Assembly (NCBI RefSeq): GCF_007655135.1
Contig: NC_045128.1
Location: 7,812,001 to 7,876,000, forward strand
From: Punica granatum
Taxonomy: Eukaryota; Streptophyta; Magnoliopsida; Myrtales; Lythraceae
DNA length: 64,000 bases
Direction: 5' to 3'
The stretch's first letter is position 1. Every line of letters begins with the position of its first letter. Shown piece after piece: positions 1 to 10,412 of the stretch. The notes beneath the pieces are model-generated. The model searched no databases, was not told the origin of the DNA, and was given only the letters and a program-made list of their open reading frames with translations. The translations under genes were made by a program, and so were the position numbers.

Positions 1-345
1 TAAAATTTACAATTGTATTCTCCAAGACGACGACTGGCATGGAAAAAAAAAATTATGTTCACAATTTCTATAGTCACAGCTCGCTTCTCTGGTTAGTATC
101 GAGATATGAGATTGATATTTTGTCGAATCCTCTGTACTGAACAACTTCCCCTTCCTAGAGCTCTAAGGTGACTTATCTTGTCAATATTAGCTGATCTATT
201 ATACTGTTATGATCTATTATACTGTTACATGGTTATACATGCAATGGTTTCCATCCAAGAAAACAATATGGACTTCCCGAAGAGCTCTTAGAAGGTTCTA
301 TTCTATCCGTGCTTCTAAGGGTACAAACAGAGAATTGCCAACGAT
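1..345. repeat. Diverged copy of the block at 11089-11400 (SAUR flank)
   Basis: The stretch lines up with 11089-11400 over most of its length. Shared landmarks are the AAATTTACAA start, a run of A, TTCACAATTTCTA, TTTTGTC.AATCC and CCAAGAAAACAAT.TGGACTTCC. It is one of several duplicated blocks spreading SAUR remnants through the first 13 kb. It contains no open gene. Confidence 0.6.
245..345 (-). pseudogene. SAUR C-terminal scrap
   Basis: On the minus strand the stretch around 280-310 reads NRTF-stop-ELFGKSIL, which corresponds to the SAUR core (I)FRELFRMS. The better preserved equivalent is at 11340-11520. Only about ten codons are recognisable and a stop interrupts them. Identification relies on the parallel copy and on the neighbouring SAUR relics. 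Confidence 0.3.
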
Positions 346-1065
346 CATGACAGGCATATATTAGTTTTATGTCCTGATTTTCTTCAACCTAACAAAGGCA
401 AGATAGAGAACCTACAGATTGTCAATAATTTCTTAGAATTTGGTTACCAAGTCGACGTCATGAAGTACCCAAACTCATAGTATCCCAGGACCATTTGTGA
501 CATTTAGTTATTTTCAGTTATCTGATCAACTAATAAACTAAAGGTAGTCCTCTAGCTCGGTTTTCTCGGTAATCAGGAAGTGGACATCTATTCCAATAAC
601 TCATCACATAGTTTTTCTTAGGAGATCTCAACACAAGGTACTCAGCTAGACTAGATGGCCCCCCGAATGTTGCCTATATGATGAAGTAGTTCCTCGCTTT
701 CTCCTACAGAATTATACTGTTTTTGTTCTAGAAATTGAACATTCCTCCTAACTTCTTAAAAAGCAAGGGCACATTCTCTATAGTTTATATATGTATGTAT
801 GCATATGTACAGGGTATATTTCCGGGAGATGTAGTAACAGCGCCTATTTCAAGCATCATATCTGTTACTTGATTTTCAGGTGTTGACAGTAGACAATAAT
901 TGCACAAGTTTCTCACCAATTGAGACCCTGCAACAAAGAAACTTGGACTGGTGTTCTGTCATCAGGACTGTAACTTTCATTCGACCCGGCCTTTGGTCCT
1001 TTACCTTCGACTCGACTCATTCAGTCTTCCAGAAATTCTTAATTTCCTTTTTCACTAAGAAGGGA
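346..1065. other. No gene seen
   Basis: No coding stretch of recognisable family was found. The 3' part (about 720-1065) is loosely similar to the stretch before 11950, so it probably belongs to the same duplicated SAUR neighbourhood. Confidence 0.4.
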
Positions 1066-1479
1066 CTCGATCTAAGATTTTAGACCACTTGCAAAATCAC
1101 CTTCCACCAGAAGAAGTTACCTCTGCCTCTCATGTAAACCTTCATCAGCTCCAATATTGTCGATTGAGTGTTTGTTCCAATATCTAGCCACTTTGATCAA
1201 GTCATCGAACCACTCGAACATGACCTAAGTAGTGCTTTAATTTCCTGTTGGGTGCATTGTACGGATTCGCTTGTGAAAGTGGTACCTGCTCTGTCCTTAA
1301 ACCAGCAGACAAATGAAAACGCCTTTTCCAATAACCAACCACATGCTTTTGCTTAAGAAAGCAACACAATTAAAATGGACCATTGTCATGTTGCAAATGT
1401 ATAAATATCCGTTCTCCAATGTCACACCTCTTTTCTACTCATCGAAAACTCTCATCCTTTACACTACACGGGAGCGAAA
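1066..1479. repeat. Diverged copy of the block at 11940-12466 (SAUR upstream flank)
   Basis: Shared landmarks include AGACCACTTGC.AAAT.ACC, GTTCCAATATCTAGCCACTTTG, CCTGCTCTG.CCTTAAAC and GACAAATGAA. In both places the block ends at a SAUR start codon (1480 and 12467), so it is the ancestral 5' flank of a SAUR gene copied with it. Confidence 0.6.
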
Positions 1480-1590
1480 ATGATCAGTGCAAAGAAAGTG
1501 ATTGCAATGGCAAGGAAATGGCAGGTGCCCCTATCATACCTATACAACAATATCTCTTGAGAGCTGTTTCAGATGTCGGATCAAGCATGA
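1480..1590 (+). pseudogene. SAUR-like auxin-responsive gene, internally deleted
   Basis: SAUR genes encode small plant proteins (about 90-150 aa) induced by auxin, many of which act in cell expansion. The reading frame from 1480 gives MISAKKVIAMARKWQ and then jumps to VPLSYLYNNIS, a stop, ELFQMSDQ and a second stop. Compared with the SAUR copy at 12467-12903, everything between the ARKWQ segment and the PLSYLY segment is missing. ATGGCA occurs at both edges of the missing part, so the deletion may have arisen between short direct repeats. Not functional. Confidence 0.75.
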
Positions 1591-1591
1591 C

Positions 1592-1722
1592 TAGAGAAAA
1601 TTCACTATTGGAAGGGTTTATTCCCTTAGTGGCCGATCCGGCTCAAATATGGTTTACTCAGTACCAGTTAGACTTCGGATACCAAGTAAAGCATACTGGA
1701 TATATATATATATATATATAGT
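1592..1722 (+). mobile_element. SINE-like fragment ending in (TA)n
   Basis: GGGTTTATTCCCTTAGTGG, GATCCGGCTC and the following GGATACCA-type segment resemble the SINE-like element at 58300-58462 (TTTTATCCCTTAGTAGATCG, CTGGATAC). The fragment directly follows the broken SAUR at 1480-1590 and ends in a TA repeat at about 1701-1720. No clear pol III boxes were identified here, so family assignment is tentative. Confidence 0.4.
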
Positions 1723-2119
1723 TGAATTAAATTAAGAAATGTTAAAATACAAAAAATAAAAAAAAATAAAAAATAGAAAAGAAGAGGGAGGAGTGGGTCC
1801 TGCAAGTGGGAGAATCAGCCCCGCTCACCCTGAGAGCACGGATTCGGACCCCGTAATCACTATTGGTATAATTTCTGTGAATAAAGGGAAGGATTGCTTT
1901 TTCAGAATAATGCATGCGTTTATAAATTGTTCCGCATTTGGGACTGATAATATTCATCTATCATGTGAGACAACTCGCAATTCATTATGGATGGATAATG
2001 AGCTGTGTCTGTTCTGGTGTCATATACTATATGCGCGAATGGTAAACAACTGGGTGATCTAAGGGGACCTGCTCTCGCCATATTTATTTATCAATATCGT
2101 GGCTGGCTGATGTATTGTC

Positions 2120-2662
2120 AGTAATGATCTCAGACAGAGGCAGTCCAATCTAGGAAGCTGAATGGCATAGGGATGAAGAGAACATGTCCCACAGTATCCC
2201 ATTTATTTTTTTTGCTGATGACTCGCTCGCTCTTTATTTTTATGGAAGCCAAGCCACTATAGACCGAATGGACAGCATGCTGAAGGAGATAGTGGACAGG
2301 TATTGCAAGACTTGAGGCCAGGGAGTGAATATGCAGAAATCTTCATTATTTTCAGCTCAAACGCCCGGGAACATACCAATGAAGAAGAATTGTGTGCTGT
2401 GCTTGAGATTGACAAAACAACTAAACCAGGGAAGTACAAGCAGTTCCAATCTATTCTATGGGGTGTTTGAGATTCCCAAATATTGCTTGGTTTTGGTGGG
2501 GACAGAGGAAGGCTGACGAGAAGAAAATTCATTGGTAAATTAGTTGGGATAGCATGACAGTAAGGGGTTTCAAAAACACGGCCTCATGGTAAGGAGACTC
2601 TGCAGAAAGGAATGAATGAGGTGGCAGATCATTGGAGATGGCAGGAAGCTGGTCAAAATCTT
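2120..2662 (+). mobile_element. LINE reverse-transcriptase fragment (5' part of a split LINE)
   Basis: The plus strand encodes a degraded non-LTR reverse transcriptase. Around 2196-2310 the frame reads SHLFFADDSLALYF and ATIDRMDSMLKEIVDRYC, which contains the FADD box of RT active sites. It continues with a NMQKSS segment like the usual VN..KSS. Further down come KIHWISWDSMT, GFKNT and WQIIGDGRKLVKI, matching the post-RT region of plant L1-type LINEs. Stops and shifts throughout show it is dead. It breaks off at about 2662 and resumes near 5560. Confidence 0.7.
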
Positions 2663-5500
2663 GTCACGCCCTAATTCCAGACGGTAATATGAAACGTGAC
2701 CGGCCGTTTACTAAAAGATTTATCTTGGTCTAATATTAAAGGAAGCCGTCTATTGAGACACTATAAAAATAAGAAAATTCCAAAGCGTCGTCTTTATTAA
2801 AATCTAATGAAACCATATCCGAAAATCATCAATAGTAAACATAGTTTCAACAAAAGTTCTCCATCGAAAATTTATTCAATCAAATAGAACTATGAAGTGG
2901 CCGAAAATTCTCTAACATCCCCGACTCCTCGAACAGACCTTCTAGAGCTCTAGCATCTAAAATTCTCCTGAATTTGAATCTAGGGAAAAAGGGAATAAAG
3001 GGATGAGTGAACCACATACTCAGTAAGTAATCAACAACCACTCTTACTGTTGAGATTATGTTGTCCCACGTAGAAAAATTGATAAAGAAATCACAAACTT
3101 ATATAAGGCTTGGGTCAAGTAACCTATCAGCTTAACCTTTTAGGTTGCATATGGGATCAAGTTCGTGTAGGCCCAAGTGGGAATTTTACATGATATTAGA
3201 GTGGGTTATACTTTCCCACGCTTATGTGGGCTCACACTACGCCAGATTCGGTTTCGAGGTAGTCAAGAGTGCGCCTCATATTAATCGGGCCCAAGAATGG
3301 CCTGGACCAGTTCCGAAATAGTTAAAAGTGCATGTCTAGTTAGGCCCGAGGGTGGAGCACGGAAGATGATACCTGGCTCGTAGTCAATTGTTAAGGGCAC
3401 GTGGCACGTGTTGGACCACACGTTACCACGTGAGGGCGGGTGTTGAGATTATGTTGTCCCGCATGGAAAAGTTGATAAAGAAACCACAAACTTATATGAA
3501 GCTTGGGTTCAGTAACTTATCAGCTTAAACTTTTAGTTTGCATACAGGCTCAAGTCCGTATAGGTCCAAGTGGGAATTTTACGCTTACTGAATATGCATG
3601 AAGAATTCAATAAAATTAACAAATCATTCATAAGTTCCAATTTTAGACCATCATCATAAATCATGCAATAAGATATTTCATTAGCGTGTAACTCAAGCAA
3701 CATCTAAAATTCATGATAATTACAATTAAAAGGCGTGTCATTATTTTATAAAGATCTTAAACCAGAACATAATTTTGTAAATAAAATACTTCAAATGTGG
3801 AGTACAAAAATTTCGAAACATTTCCATATAGCATAAGAATCAATAATTCAAACATTGTGCATATCATGAATTCAATAATTCAAACATTGGTACTAAATTA
3901 TGCTCATTGTCTTGACCTTATGGTGACACTTCGTCTTGTCACACGGACTCAAACAATAGTACCAGTTTCGCTGACTGGAAGCGGCCCAAACAATAATTTG
4001 CCAGATCTGCCACTCGCTCGGCCCAAACAATATAGTATCATGATACCCAATAGCATAGAAAACAAATGAGCCCTAAAATACAATAATTCCAATTATTCGA
4101 CATTCAATAAACTTTCCACAATTTCACATACTTCAAATGAATTTCATAAATAAAACCATTTATTCTAAAAATTCATAAAACTAATAAATATTATTATTAA
4201 AACAATGTGGAATATTCAAAAGGAACATGGATAGGCTTATTCGTATAAATTCATATCGAAGATCAATTATTTCAATATTCATAAAGTTTGGTACTCAAAC
4301 ATATAATGGTAAATATGATAATAGCTTATCAAATTTTTGATACTTCATCCTCTTTTGAAAATCATGAAATTTATTTCATGCTTAAGAGATAATAATTATT
4401 TTATTTTCAAAAATTTTAGTAGTTCAAATAATTTTCATAACATGCAATCAAATATCATTTGGTCTTTCGCAAACAGTAGAAATGAGTCCTGATTACTTAC
4501 CTCGACTCTCCCCAAATTAATAGCTCAAAGTCGAAAACCCAAATCAGAACATGAACCTATATTTGAAACATATCATCACTAGAAGGCCAATTAAAATTTG
4601 TAACGCGTCCTAGGAGGTCCGAAGGTCCCCTAGTTATAATGACCATAATACCCTTCTTATCGATTACGGTCATGAATGATCTACCCACTTAGTACGACTC
4701 GTAAATAAATATTTTGGCTCTTAAAAATTACTTACCGGTAAATGTCCAAAACATTCTCGGTATTAAGAATATATTTAAAGTCAGTTACAGACCACACTGG
4801 AAGCATACATTTCACTTGCAGAAGTTTCTTTCACAACATTTTGAGTTAAAGACCGAAACTGACATGTTCAATTATGCACTCGAACCCAACAATTCTCTAA
4901 ACACTCAATTACAGAAAGATATTAAGTATTTCGGAAAAATCCTTAAAAATTACAGAAAAATAGTACATTCAAATACAAGCTCATGCGCGCAAAAATCTTC
5001 AAAATCCAATGTAAAAATAGGCCCGAACAGCCTCTGGAAGTGGCTGGTGCGGGCTGTTCCCGTAATGAGCACAGGGCCAACTTCAAGGGGTCGGTTCTCT
5101 CCGTAGAGACCTCGAAATCCTGAAGTCTTGGTATCTACTGAATCCTTGCAATACGAACTCCGCATCAGAATCAAAAATTGTGCAAAAATGATGAACGAGT
5201 CAGGTCAAAACATTGCTCCAAAAAATCGCTGTTCATCACAGATTTTCAAAACAGATTTTCGAAAATTTCAAAGGATGATAACTTGCAAACCGTTTAATCA
5301 AATCGGTTTTAAATCCTATAAATTCCTAATGACATCAGCAACCCGAAACACTAAAAGATATCAAGAACTCCCGGATGATCTAAGCGAGGGAGATATGACT
5401 GAAGCAAGGTTTGTTAACTCACCAAGATGTGGTGATGATGCCCAGGGGGTCGTGGCTCACGAGTTCAATCGTTCAGTGCCTCCGTCCTGTGCTCCAGAGT
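2663..5500. mobile_element. Large insertion splitting the LINE, LTR-like, with nested TRIM
   Basis: LINE coding similarity stops at about 2662 and returns near 5560, so roughly 2.8 kb was inserted. The left edge reads TGTCACGCCC, a beginning I associate with plant Ty3/gypsy LTRs. The interior is AT-rich without recognisable gag or pol, consistent with a solo LTR or non-autonomous element. A complete TRIM lies inside (3048-3583). I could not fix the right edge or a target-site duplication; it lies somewhere in 5400-5560. Confidence 0.45.
3048..3583 (+). mobile_element. Complete TRIM (terminal-repeat retrotransposon in miniature)
   Basis: Two direct repeats of 143 bp (3048-3190 and 3441-3583) start TGTTGAGATTATGTTGTCCC and end GGGAATTTTAC. 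They flank about 250 bp of non-coding interior. Just inside the left repeat, 3191-3202 reads TGATATTAGAGT, a mutated form of TGGTATCAGAGC, the primer-binding site complementary to initiator tRNA-Met. A purine tract GAGGGCGGG precedes the right repeat. CTTAC stands on both sides (3043-3047 and 3584-3588) as a 5-bp target-site duplication. The final base of the right repeat is mutated (CG instead of CA). Confidence 0.88.
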
Positions 5501-5559
5501 GCCGTCTACCTTCTCCCTTACTTCCCCCTTGTCTCTCTGTGCGTGAAAAAAGTGTTAGT

Positions 5560-5790
5560 AGACAGGAGCAGCTTGCAGGGAAAGATCTCGCACGCAGGAC
5601 CAACTGGAATCTATCACAATGGTGCCTGTGTTACAAAGAAGGGAGGCTGATGGGTTAATATATGGCTCCCTATGAAAGGAGTGAGCAGATTCCGGTTAAG
5701 TCTGCATATGAATTCCTCAGAGGTTTCCAGCCTAAGGAATTCGGAACAGATACGGCCTCATCCTTCCATTAATATGGGCGACTGACGCAC
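5560..5790 (+). mobile_element. LINE fragment, 3' part of the split LINE
   Basis: The plus strand reads RRTNWNLSQWCLCYKE, then a stop, then ERSEQIPVKSAYEFLRGFQP. This corresponds to the segment of plant LINE polyproteins after the RT, where W.L..L and F.VKSAY motifs occur. It continues logically from the IGDGRKLVKI segment that ends at 2662. Frameshifted and non-functional. Confidence 0.6.
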
Positions 5791-5869
5791 ACCTTACCCA
5801 GTCCCAATTGTACTCACTAATTTCGTATAGTTGAGAGGTATAAGTTTATCTCAGGTTGTTAGATATATT

Positions 5870-6118
5870 TATCGTAAAAAGATAACAAGCTATTATCTCT
5901 TTGGTTCAGTAATCAACGTTCAAGGAATTTGATATCCAATCAAGGTACTGTACAATTAGTAATTGATTTAGATCTTTTGTCCTTTCGATCCTTGCATATT
6001 GGTTAGCATATGAATGACCTGAACTATGACTCCTTATGTTATGCAAATGACCATTCCAATAGATGTAACTGCATTCACGATATACACATATTGTTCATAA
6101 CGATCAAAAACAGCGCCT
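5870..6118. repeat. 3' flank of the LEA_2 gene, duplicated at 8155-8371
   Basis: Shared landmarks are AATTTGATATC.AAT, ATAGATTTAGAT or its variant, TTTCGATCCTTGCATATTGG, TTAGCATATGAATGACC, a TACACATA segment and AACAATCAAA. The copies are diverged but collinear, and each is followed by LEA_2 C-terminal coding sequence on the minus strand. Confidence 0.7.
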
Positions 6119-6124
6119 CATAAG

Positions 6125-6820
6125 CTAAGTTCCTCCTCCCGAAGTCTCCTCGCCTCCCCCCCAAAATTTTTTTACAAGTGATGTCAGACACTTCTTCCCA
6201 TCGCCATCAATGAATGCTTCGGCATATGGTGGCCAAACGCCTTCAAGTTCGACCCTCAAACGCATGCAGTCAGACGAGCACCAAAACTTCAAGTCCGTCC
6301 CAATCACTCTGAAGGAGGCTTCCATGGCGAGTCGCAATCCAAAGATAACGGCCGAGTTTTCATTCATTCGCTTATGGATCTCATCCACAATCACGTCATC
6401 TGGCTGTTCCACTCTCATTCTACTGATCCTGATGACCCGTTCTTGCCTAGCGGGCACCTCCACTGGCTGGCCTAGCGAGATCCTCTGGGAAATCTTTGTG
6501 TGCTTGTTATGATAATAGATGTACGCCCTGATGCCCTGCAGCTTTAAGGGCAGATTCTTATTGGGATTGGCCACCAGAAAGTTGGCCTCCCAATTTCCAG
6601 TGAGTGCTAGATCGCGTGACACGGTTAAATTCGAAACCGCGAGATTGCTGATCTGGAACTCCGGCTTTTCAGCAAATTCAGCTATAATTTCTCGGGTTAG
6701 CAGGAAAACAAGTGACAGAAAGAGTGATAAAAGTACAAGTCCCATGATTCGAAGATCCCAATCCAAGTCATCAGCATCATAAGGTGAATGGTAACGTGAA
6801 GAACGAGCCATGGGGTTCAC
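6125..6820 (-). CDS. LEA_2 / NDR1-HIN1-like membrane protein
   Basis: Single-exon gene of 231 aa that appears intact. An N-terminal cytosolic stretch of about 24 residues is followed by one hydrophobic segment (residues about 25-41, IMGLVLLSLFLSLVFLL). Then comes an extracytosolic LEA_2 domain (about 60-200) with the typical NP.. region (VANPNKNLPLKL) and GQPVEVPARQE. This is the architecture of NDR1/HIN1-like (NHL) proteins, plasma-membrane proteins many of which are linked to defence or stress. The C-terminus reads AEAFIDGDGKKCL. ATG at 6820 is used; a second ATG three codons later is possible. A truncated duplicate of its 3' end lies at 8372-8488. The specific function is unknown. Confidence 0.85.
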   Translation of the reverse strand: MNPMARSSRYHSPYDADDLDWDLRIMGLVLLSLFLSLVFLLTREIIAEFAEKPEFQISNLAVSNLTVSRDLALTGNWEANFLVANPNKNLPLKLQGIRAYIYYHNKHTKISQRISLGQPVEVPARQERVIRISRMRVEQPDDVIVDEIHKRMNENSAVIFGLRLAMEASFRVIGTDLKFWCSSDCMRLRVELEGVWPPYAEAFIDGDGKKCLTSLVKKFWGGGEETSGGGT

Positions 6821-8154
6821 CTTGAATGATGGACAGATTTCAAGTCGTGGAGGATCAAGGACTTTTCTCGGTGATCAGTAAGGGTGAAGTACTTCAAAGC
6901 GCTCATCAGTCGTGATTATTTAATGAATTGAAACCTCACAATTAGGAAATTTCATCAGTCGCTGTGTATCTGTGGTCCCCGGACATATTTACTTTCTTGT
7001 CATACTTTGATAATAAAAACTTCGGCATGGGTTAGAAATGCGCAAATTGAATCTTCCCATTCATCAAGTTTCAAGTGTGTAAAAAACTCGCCTGGAACCA
7101 CGAGGACCAAGCAATAATTAGCTCCCAAATTGTTGGCATTTGGTTGTTAGTTGTTTAATTTCGCTCGATATACTATGTTCCCTGGTCCTTCGTTGTCGTG
7201 GAGATTGGAGACAACCCATCGCTTGTGAACTTCCAGATGATTATTGTGGGGTCTGCATGCGAAAATTCATACGAGAAGAAGACCCTCTAGTCATGGAAAC
7301 CGATTTCCGCAATTAAGTTTTAAACCTTGTGATTTTTGCTTTTTAATTTTCCCGTCCTGTTTTCTTAAAGAATTCTGTAAATAAAGGATTGCTTGGCCTC
7401 ATTCAGTCGGAGAGGCCCCCTTCAAATTTGAGGAAAAATTTTATGAAAACAAAAAAAAAAAAATCAATCAAATGGGAGGAGGCAGGGGATAGCGGGAACT
7501 CGCGGGCTGCCATCATCCCCTATTGGGGTTGCCGGTGATCAATGTGCTTGCCTCCAGCAACCCTGATTGGGAGGTCGTGACTGCGGGCGAGTTTTAAGAA
7601 AAAAAGAGGAGTCCAGAGGCAGGGGGGAAGGGGCAGGGAAGCTGATAGTACATCCACAATCACATGAACAGGCACAGACAAACAGGAGAAAAGCGAAGAG
7701 AAGGTTAAACCTTCAATGGCAGCCCAACCCGGAACCCTTTTGCGGGTGTACTTGATCTGGAGCATTCGCCATCTCTTTCGGTCCCTGCTCCGTAGAGTGT
7801 TCGGCTAATCTCACTCTTGCTGGGGTTCGCACACTATATATGGGGACCGGAGAGATGGTGGGAGTTCCACAGGTTGCCGGCAACGTCGACTGCGGGGTGG
7901 TGGCAACCGGAGACGTCCCAGGCTCCCCACCGTTGCCTCCTCCCACAGTACGCTTCCAAACCACCAACCCCCCACCCCCCAAGCAAGGAAAATAATGCTT
8001 ATTAAAAAATTGTATTTTAAACTAAAAACTTGTCAGTTTTGAGTAAAAGTAAATGGAAGAACTAAATTAAACTCGAATAGTTCTATATATATTTGGGACA
8101 AAAACAAATAAAATTGAGGACTAAAACTGACCTTTTCCATTAAAATGTTCTCTC
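6821..8154. other. Upstream region of the LEA_2 gene; no gene seen
   Basis: It should contain the promoter of the minus-strand LEA_2 gene, but no convincing TATA box was placed. The 7440-7990 part is purine/pyrimidine-skewed and C-rich (CCCCCCACC-type runs), giving chance open frames on both strands. None resembles a known family. Confidence 0.5.
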
Positions 8155-8371
8155 TTAAATTCATTGATCAATGTTCTAAGAATTTGATATCTAATTTAGG
8201 CAATATATGATATAGATTTAGATATTTAGTTTCTCGATCCTTACATATTAGTTAGCATATGAATGACCACAGTCACGATTATTTATACTAAGAAATTGAT
8301 TATTTAAATACATGAATTGCGTTCGAGAAATACACATACCCTTCGTAACAATCAAAGTGGCTTGGGCGGCG
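8155..8371. repeat. Duplicated 3' flank of the LEA_2 gene
   Basis: Collinear with 5870-6118 (see there). It leads directly into the LEA_2 C-terminal scrap at 8372-8488, showing that the flank and gene end were copied together. Confidence 0.7.
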
Positions 8372-8488
8372 CTATATGTACATTGATGGTCTCTCTTCTT
8401 GATCTTTACCCCAGTTGAAATCCTCCACAAGTATCACACATTTCTTTCCTTCGCGATCTATGAAGGCTCCTGCAGCAGGCGGGACGAA
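8372..8488 (-). pseudogene. C-terminal scrap of a LEA_2/NHL gene
   Basis: On the minus strand the frame reads FVPPAAGAFIDREGKKCVIL and ends at a stop at 8372. It aligns with VWPPYAEAFIDGDGKKCLTS at the C-terminus of the intact LEA_2 gene at 6125-6820. The downstream flank is also copied (8155-8371 against 5870-6118). The rest of the gene is absent: similarity stops abruptly at about 8490, where SAUR-derived DNA begins. It is a truncated, dead duplicate. Confidence 0.75.
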
Positions 8489-8591
8489 CAAACATCCCCT
8501 CTCCTATGCCCTCCCAATAAACAAAAAACATTGCATTTACAGCTTCAACAGAAAACACAATGAAAACTTTCGTTTTCTTAGAAGGACGAAA

Positions 8592-8931
8592 ATGATGAGC
8601 AGGAAGAAACTCATTGCAATAGGAAGGAAGTCGCAGAAGGAGGCTGCTTCAAGCAGGAGAATAATCTCATTGCCGAAGGGAGGATCGAATGATACCCCTT
8701 TTGTTGCGGACAAGGACCATTTCATTGTCTGAGGATGAGTTTTGGTACTCGTGTGATGGGCCCATCACAAGTTCTGCTATGGAATATGTGGCCTCGCTCA
8801 TTCAACGAGGCTTAGGTAAGGACTTAGAGAAGGCTTTGTTGGATGTCGTAGCTTCTAGCTGCTGCACCGCAGCAACTTTGGATCAAATAAATAGCATACG
8901 CATCTGCTACCTTGATGAACAAACAGTTTGA
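8592..8931 (+). pseudogene. SAUR-like gene with internal deletion of about 80 bp
   Basis: From ATG 8592 the frame reads MMSRKKLIAIGRKSQKEA, later GGSNDTPFVADKDHFIV, then a stop. In another frame EDEFWYSCDGPITSSAMEYV and SLIQRGLGKDLEKALL follow at once, which is the normal SAUR C-terminus. Compared with the copy at 12467-12903, the YTTDRRRF...LFKM part is absent. The missing part is 80 bp there and is bordered by TGTC on both sides. Because 80 is not a multiple of three, the frame is broken. SAUR proteins are small auxin-induced regulators; this copy cannot make one. Confidence 0.85.
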
Positions 8932-9204
8932 ATTAACGGCTTTTTATGAAATGCAAGATATCTTGTCAAGAGGATTCTTTTGGCATTGCTACCTTGCAAA
9001 AATCATTAGTATTAAAGCCGTCTCAAGGGCAATTAAACGAACTGGACTGTTCATCAAAAAATACTAAACAAAAGTGACAGGTTGGTGTACCAGTTCCGCT
9101 GCAGTTGTCAATGCACATTATTTGGATGATTAAGTTGGATCGTCTGGCCAGTTCAATTGGCTGTGAAGCAACTCAAAGCCTTGAATACCCAAGTAGATCG
9201 CTGA

Positions 9205-9294
9205 GGCACAGCTGGTCACAAGCAGTTCGAGTTCCCGATGAAGTATCTGAGACATAGAATCATCAGAGAGCTGTTCAGGTTGTCTGAACCATGA
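9205..9294 (+). pseudogene. SAUR middle-domain fragment
   Basis: The plus frame gives KQFEFPMKYLRHRIIRELFRLSEP and then TGA, which is the SAUR core (R.F..P..YL....F.ELL..SEE). No N-terminal part is in frame. The stretch is clearly similar to 13290-13400, where the equivalent segment is followed by the same TTTCCTACCATT..ATGCTCATCTTTGCA flank. Confidence 0.65.
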
Positions 9295-9615
9295 TGGGAC
9301 ATCTTCCCTTACCATTGATGCTCATCTTTGCAGCAATTGATAGCCTGTTCTTAGATTAGCTTATCATTTTCTTCCTTTTTCTTTTCATTTTTTGGTTTTC
9401 CATAGATTTCGTAGCAACGACAAGTATAGTCCTCTGCAGCTGCAAACAGCTGAAATTTTCTGTCCCTATTCTCCTGTTCTCTGTTCTATACTGCTTACAT
9501 GTCGATGCCTGCCAACAAAACTTTTATGTGAAAATCTGAGTGTGCAAGGTTTTTTTTTTTTTTCCCTTTATAAATGAGCACTTCATTAGCAATGAAAGAT
9601 ATACAAAAAGTTCCC

Positions 9616-9675
9616 CAACCCCAACCCCCCCCCCCCCCCCCCCCCCCTCCCCCCCCTCCTCCCCAAAAAAAAAAA
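9616..9675. repeat. Poly-C tract with adjoining poly-A
   Basis: An almost unbroken run of C of about 45 bases, interrupted by a few T, is followed by a run of A. It produces artificial polyproline or polyglycine frames. Length is likely polymorphic and error-prone in sequencing. Confidence 0.9.
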
Positions 9676-10412
9676 CAGATATACAAAAGTTATGGGCAAC
9701 CAACTAGCCCACTTATCAGCTCAAGTTTGCAAGGTTTAAGAAGAGAATTACTGAAAATAACTAATCAGTTACAGAAAAGGATCTACTTTCATTGTCAAGA
9801 TTCAGTTGAGATCGACTGTTCTGATTGATAACACCAAGAAACCAATTTGATGATTCCTATGTTAATTCTAGCTTCTCTCTTCTGCTCGCTGAAGGCGAAG
9901 CAACTAAGAGATATTATTAAGCCAGGTATCTTGTAAGTAAATGGGATAAAAAGAAGAAAAAAGTTCTGTTCAATCATCTTAAAAGAATGACTCCAGGGAT
10001 CAGCACTACAATTGGTCGATCCATAAGAATTCCGAATGAACACAGTGGCCATCGGTGCTCAGTACAGGGTCAATGCCTGTGTAGTATCTCTGTTAACTTT
10101 TCATCTATCGTTGAGATTGATTGGCTTGCAGCTAGTGATATTTGCACTTGGATGGTTGGACCATTTTGCACCGCTTGTGATTAAGGGATGTGCTTATAGG
10201 AGTTCTGAGTTGGATTTAATTCATTGCAAAACATTTAAACGTTTACATTATAGCAATAAGAAAAGATGAGAGCTCACATGATGAATGAGATCCATTTCCA
10301 AGGTCTAACTCCAATGTACATATCAGACATGACGTCTTCTCCATCAACCTCAGACGATCACTAGTCAGGTGACATGGTTTTTATCTGAAGGTGCAGTTAC
10401 TATGCGACAACT
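9676..10412. other. No gene seen
   Basis: Short open frames at about 9987-10270 have no recognisable domain. The region separates the SAUR fragment at 9205-9294 from the minus-strand SAUR pseudogene at 10413-10749. Confidence 0.4.

Noticed and set aside
7520..8005. Overlapping frames of 60-90 codons on both strands
   Set aside because: Composition-driven frames in a skewed sequence, no domain, no splice or start context.
9495..9828. Open frames rich in Gly or Pro on both strands around 9.6 kb
   Set aside because: They are translations of the poly-C tract and its complement, not a gene.
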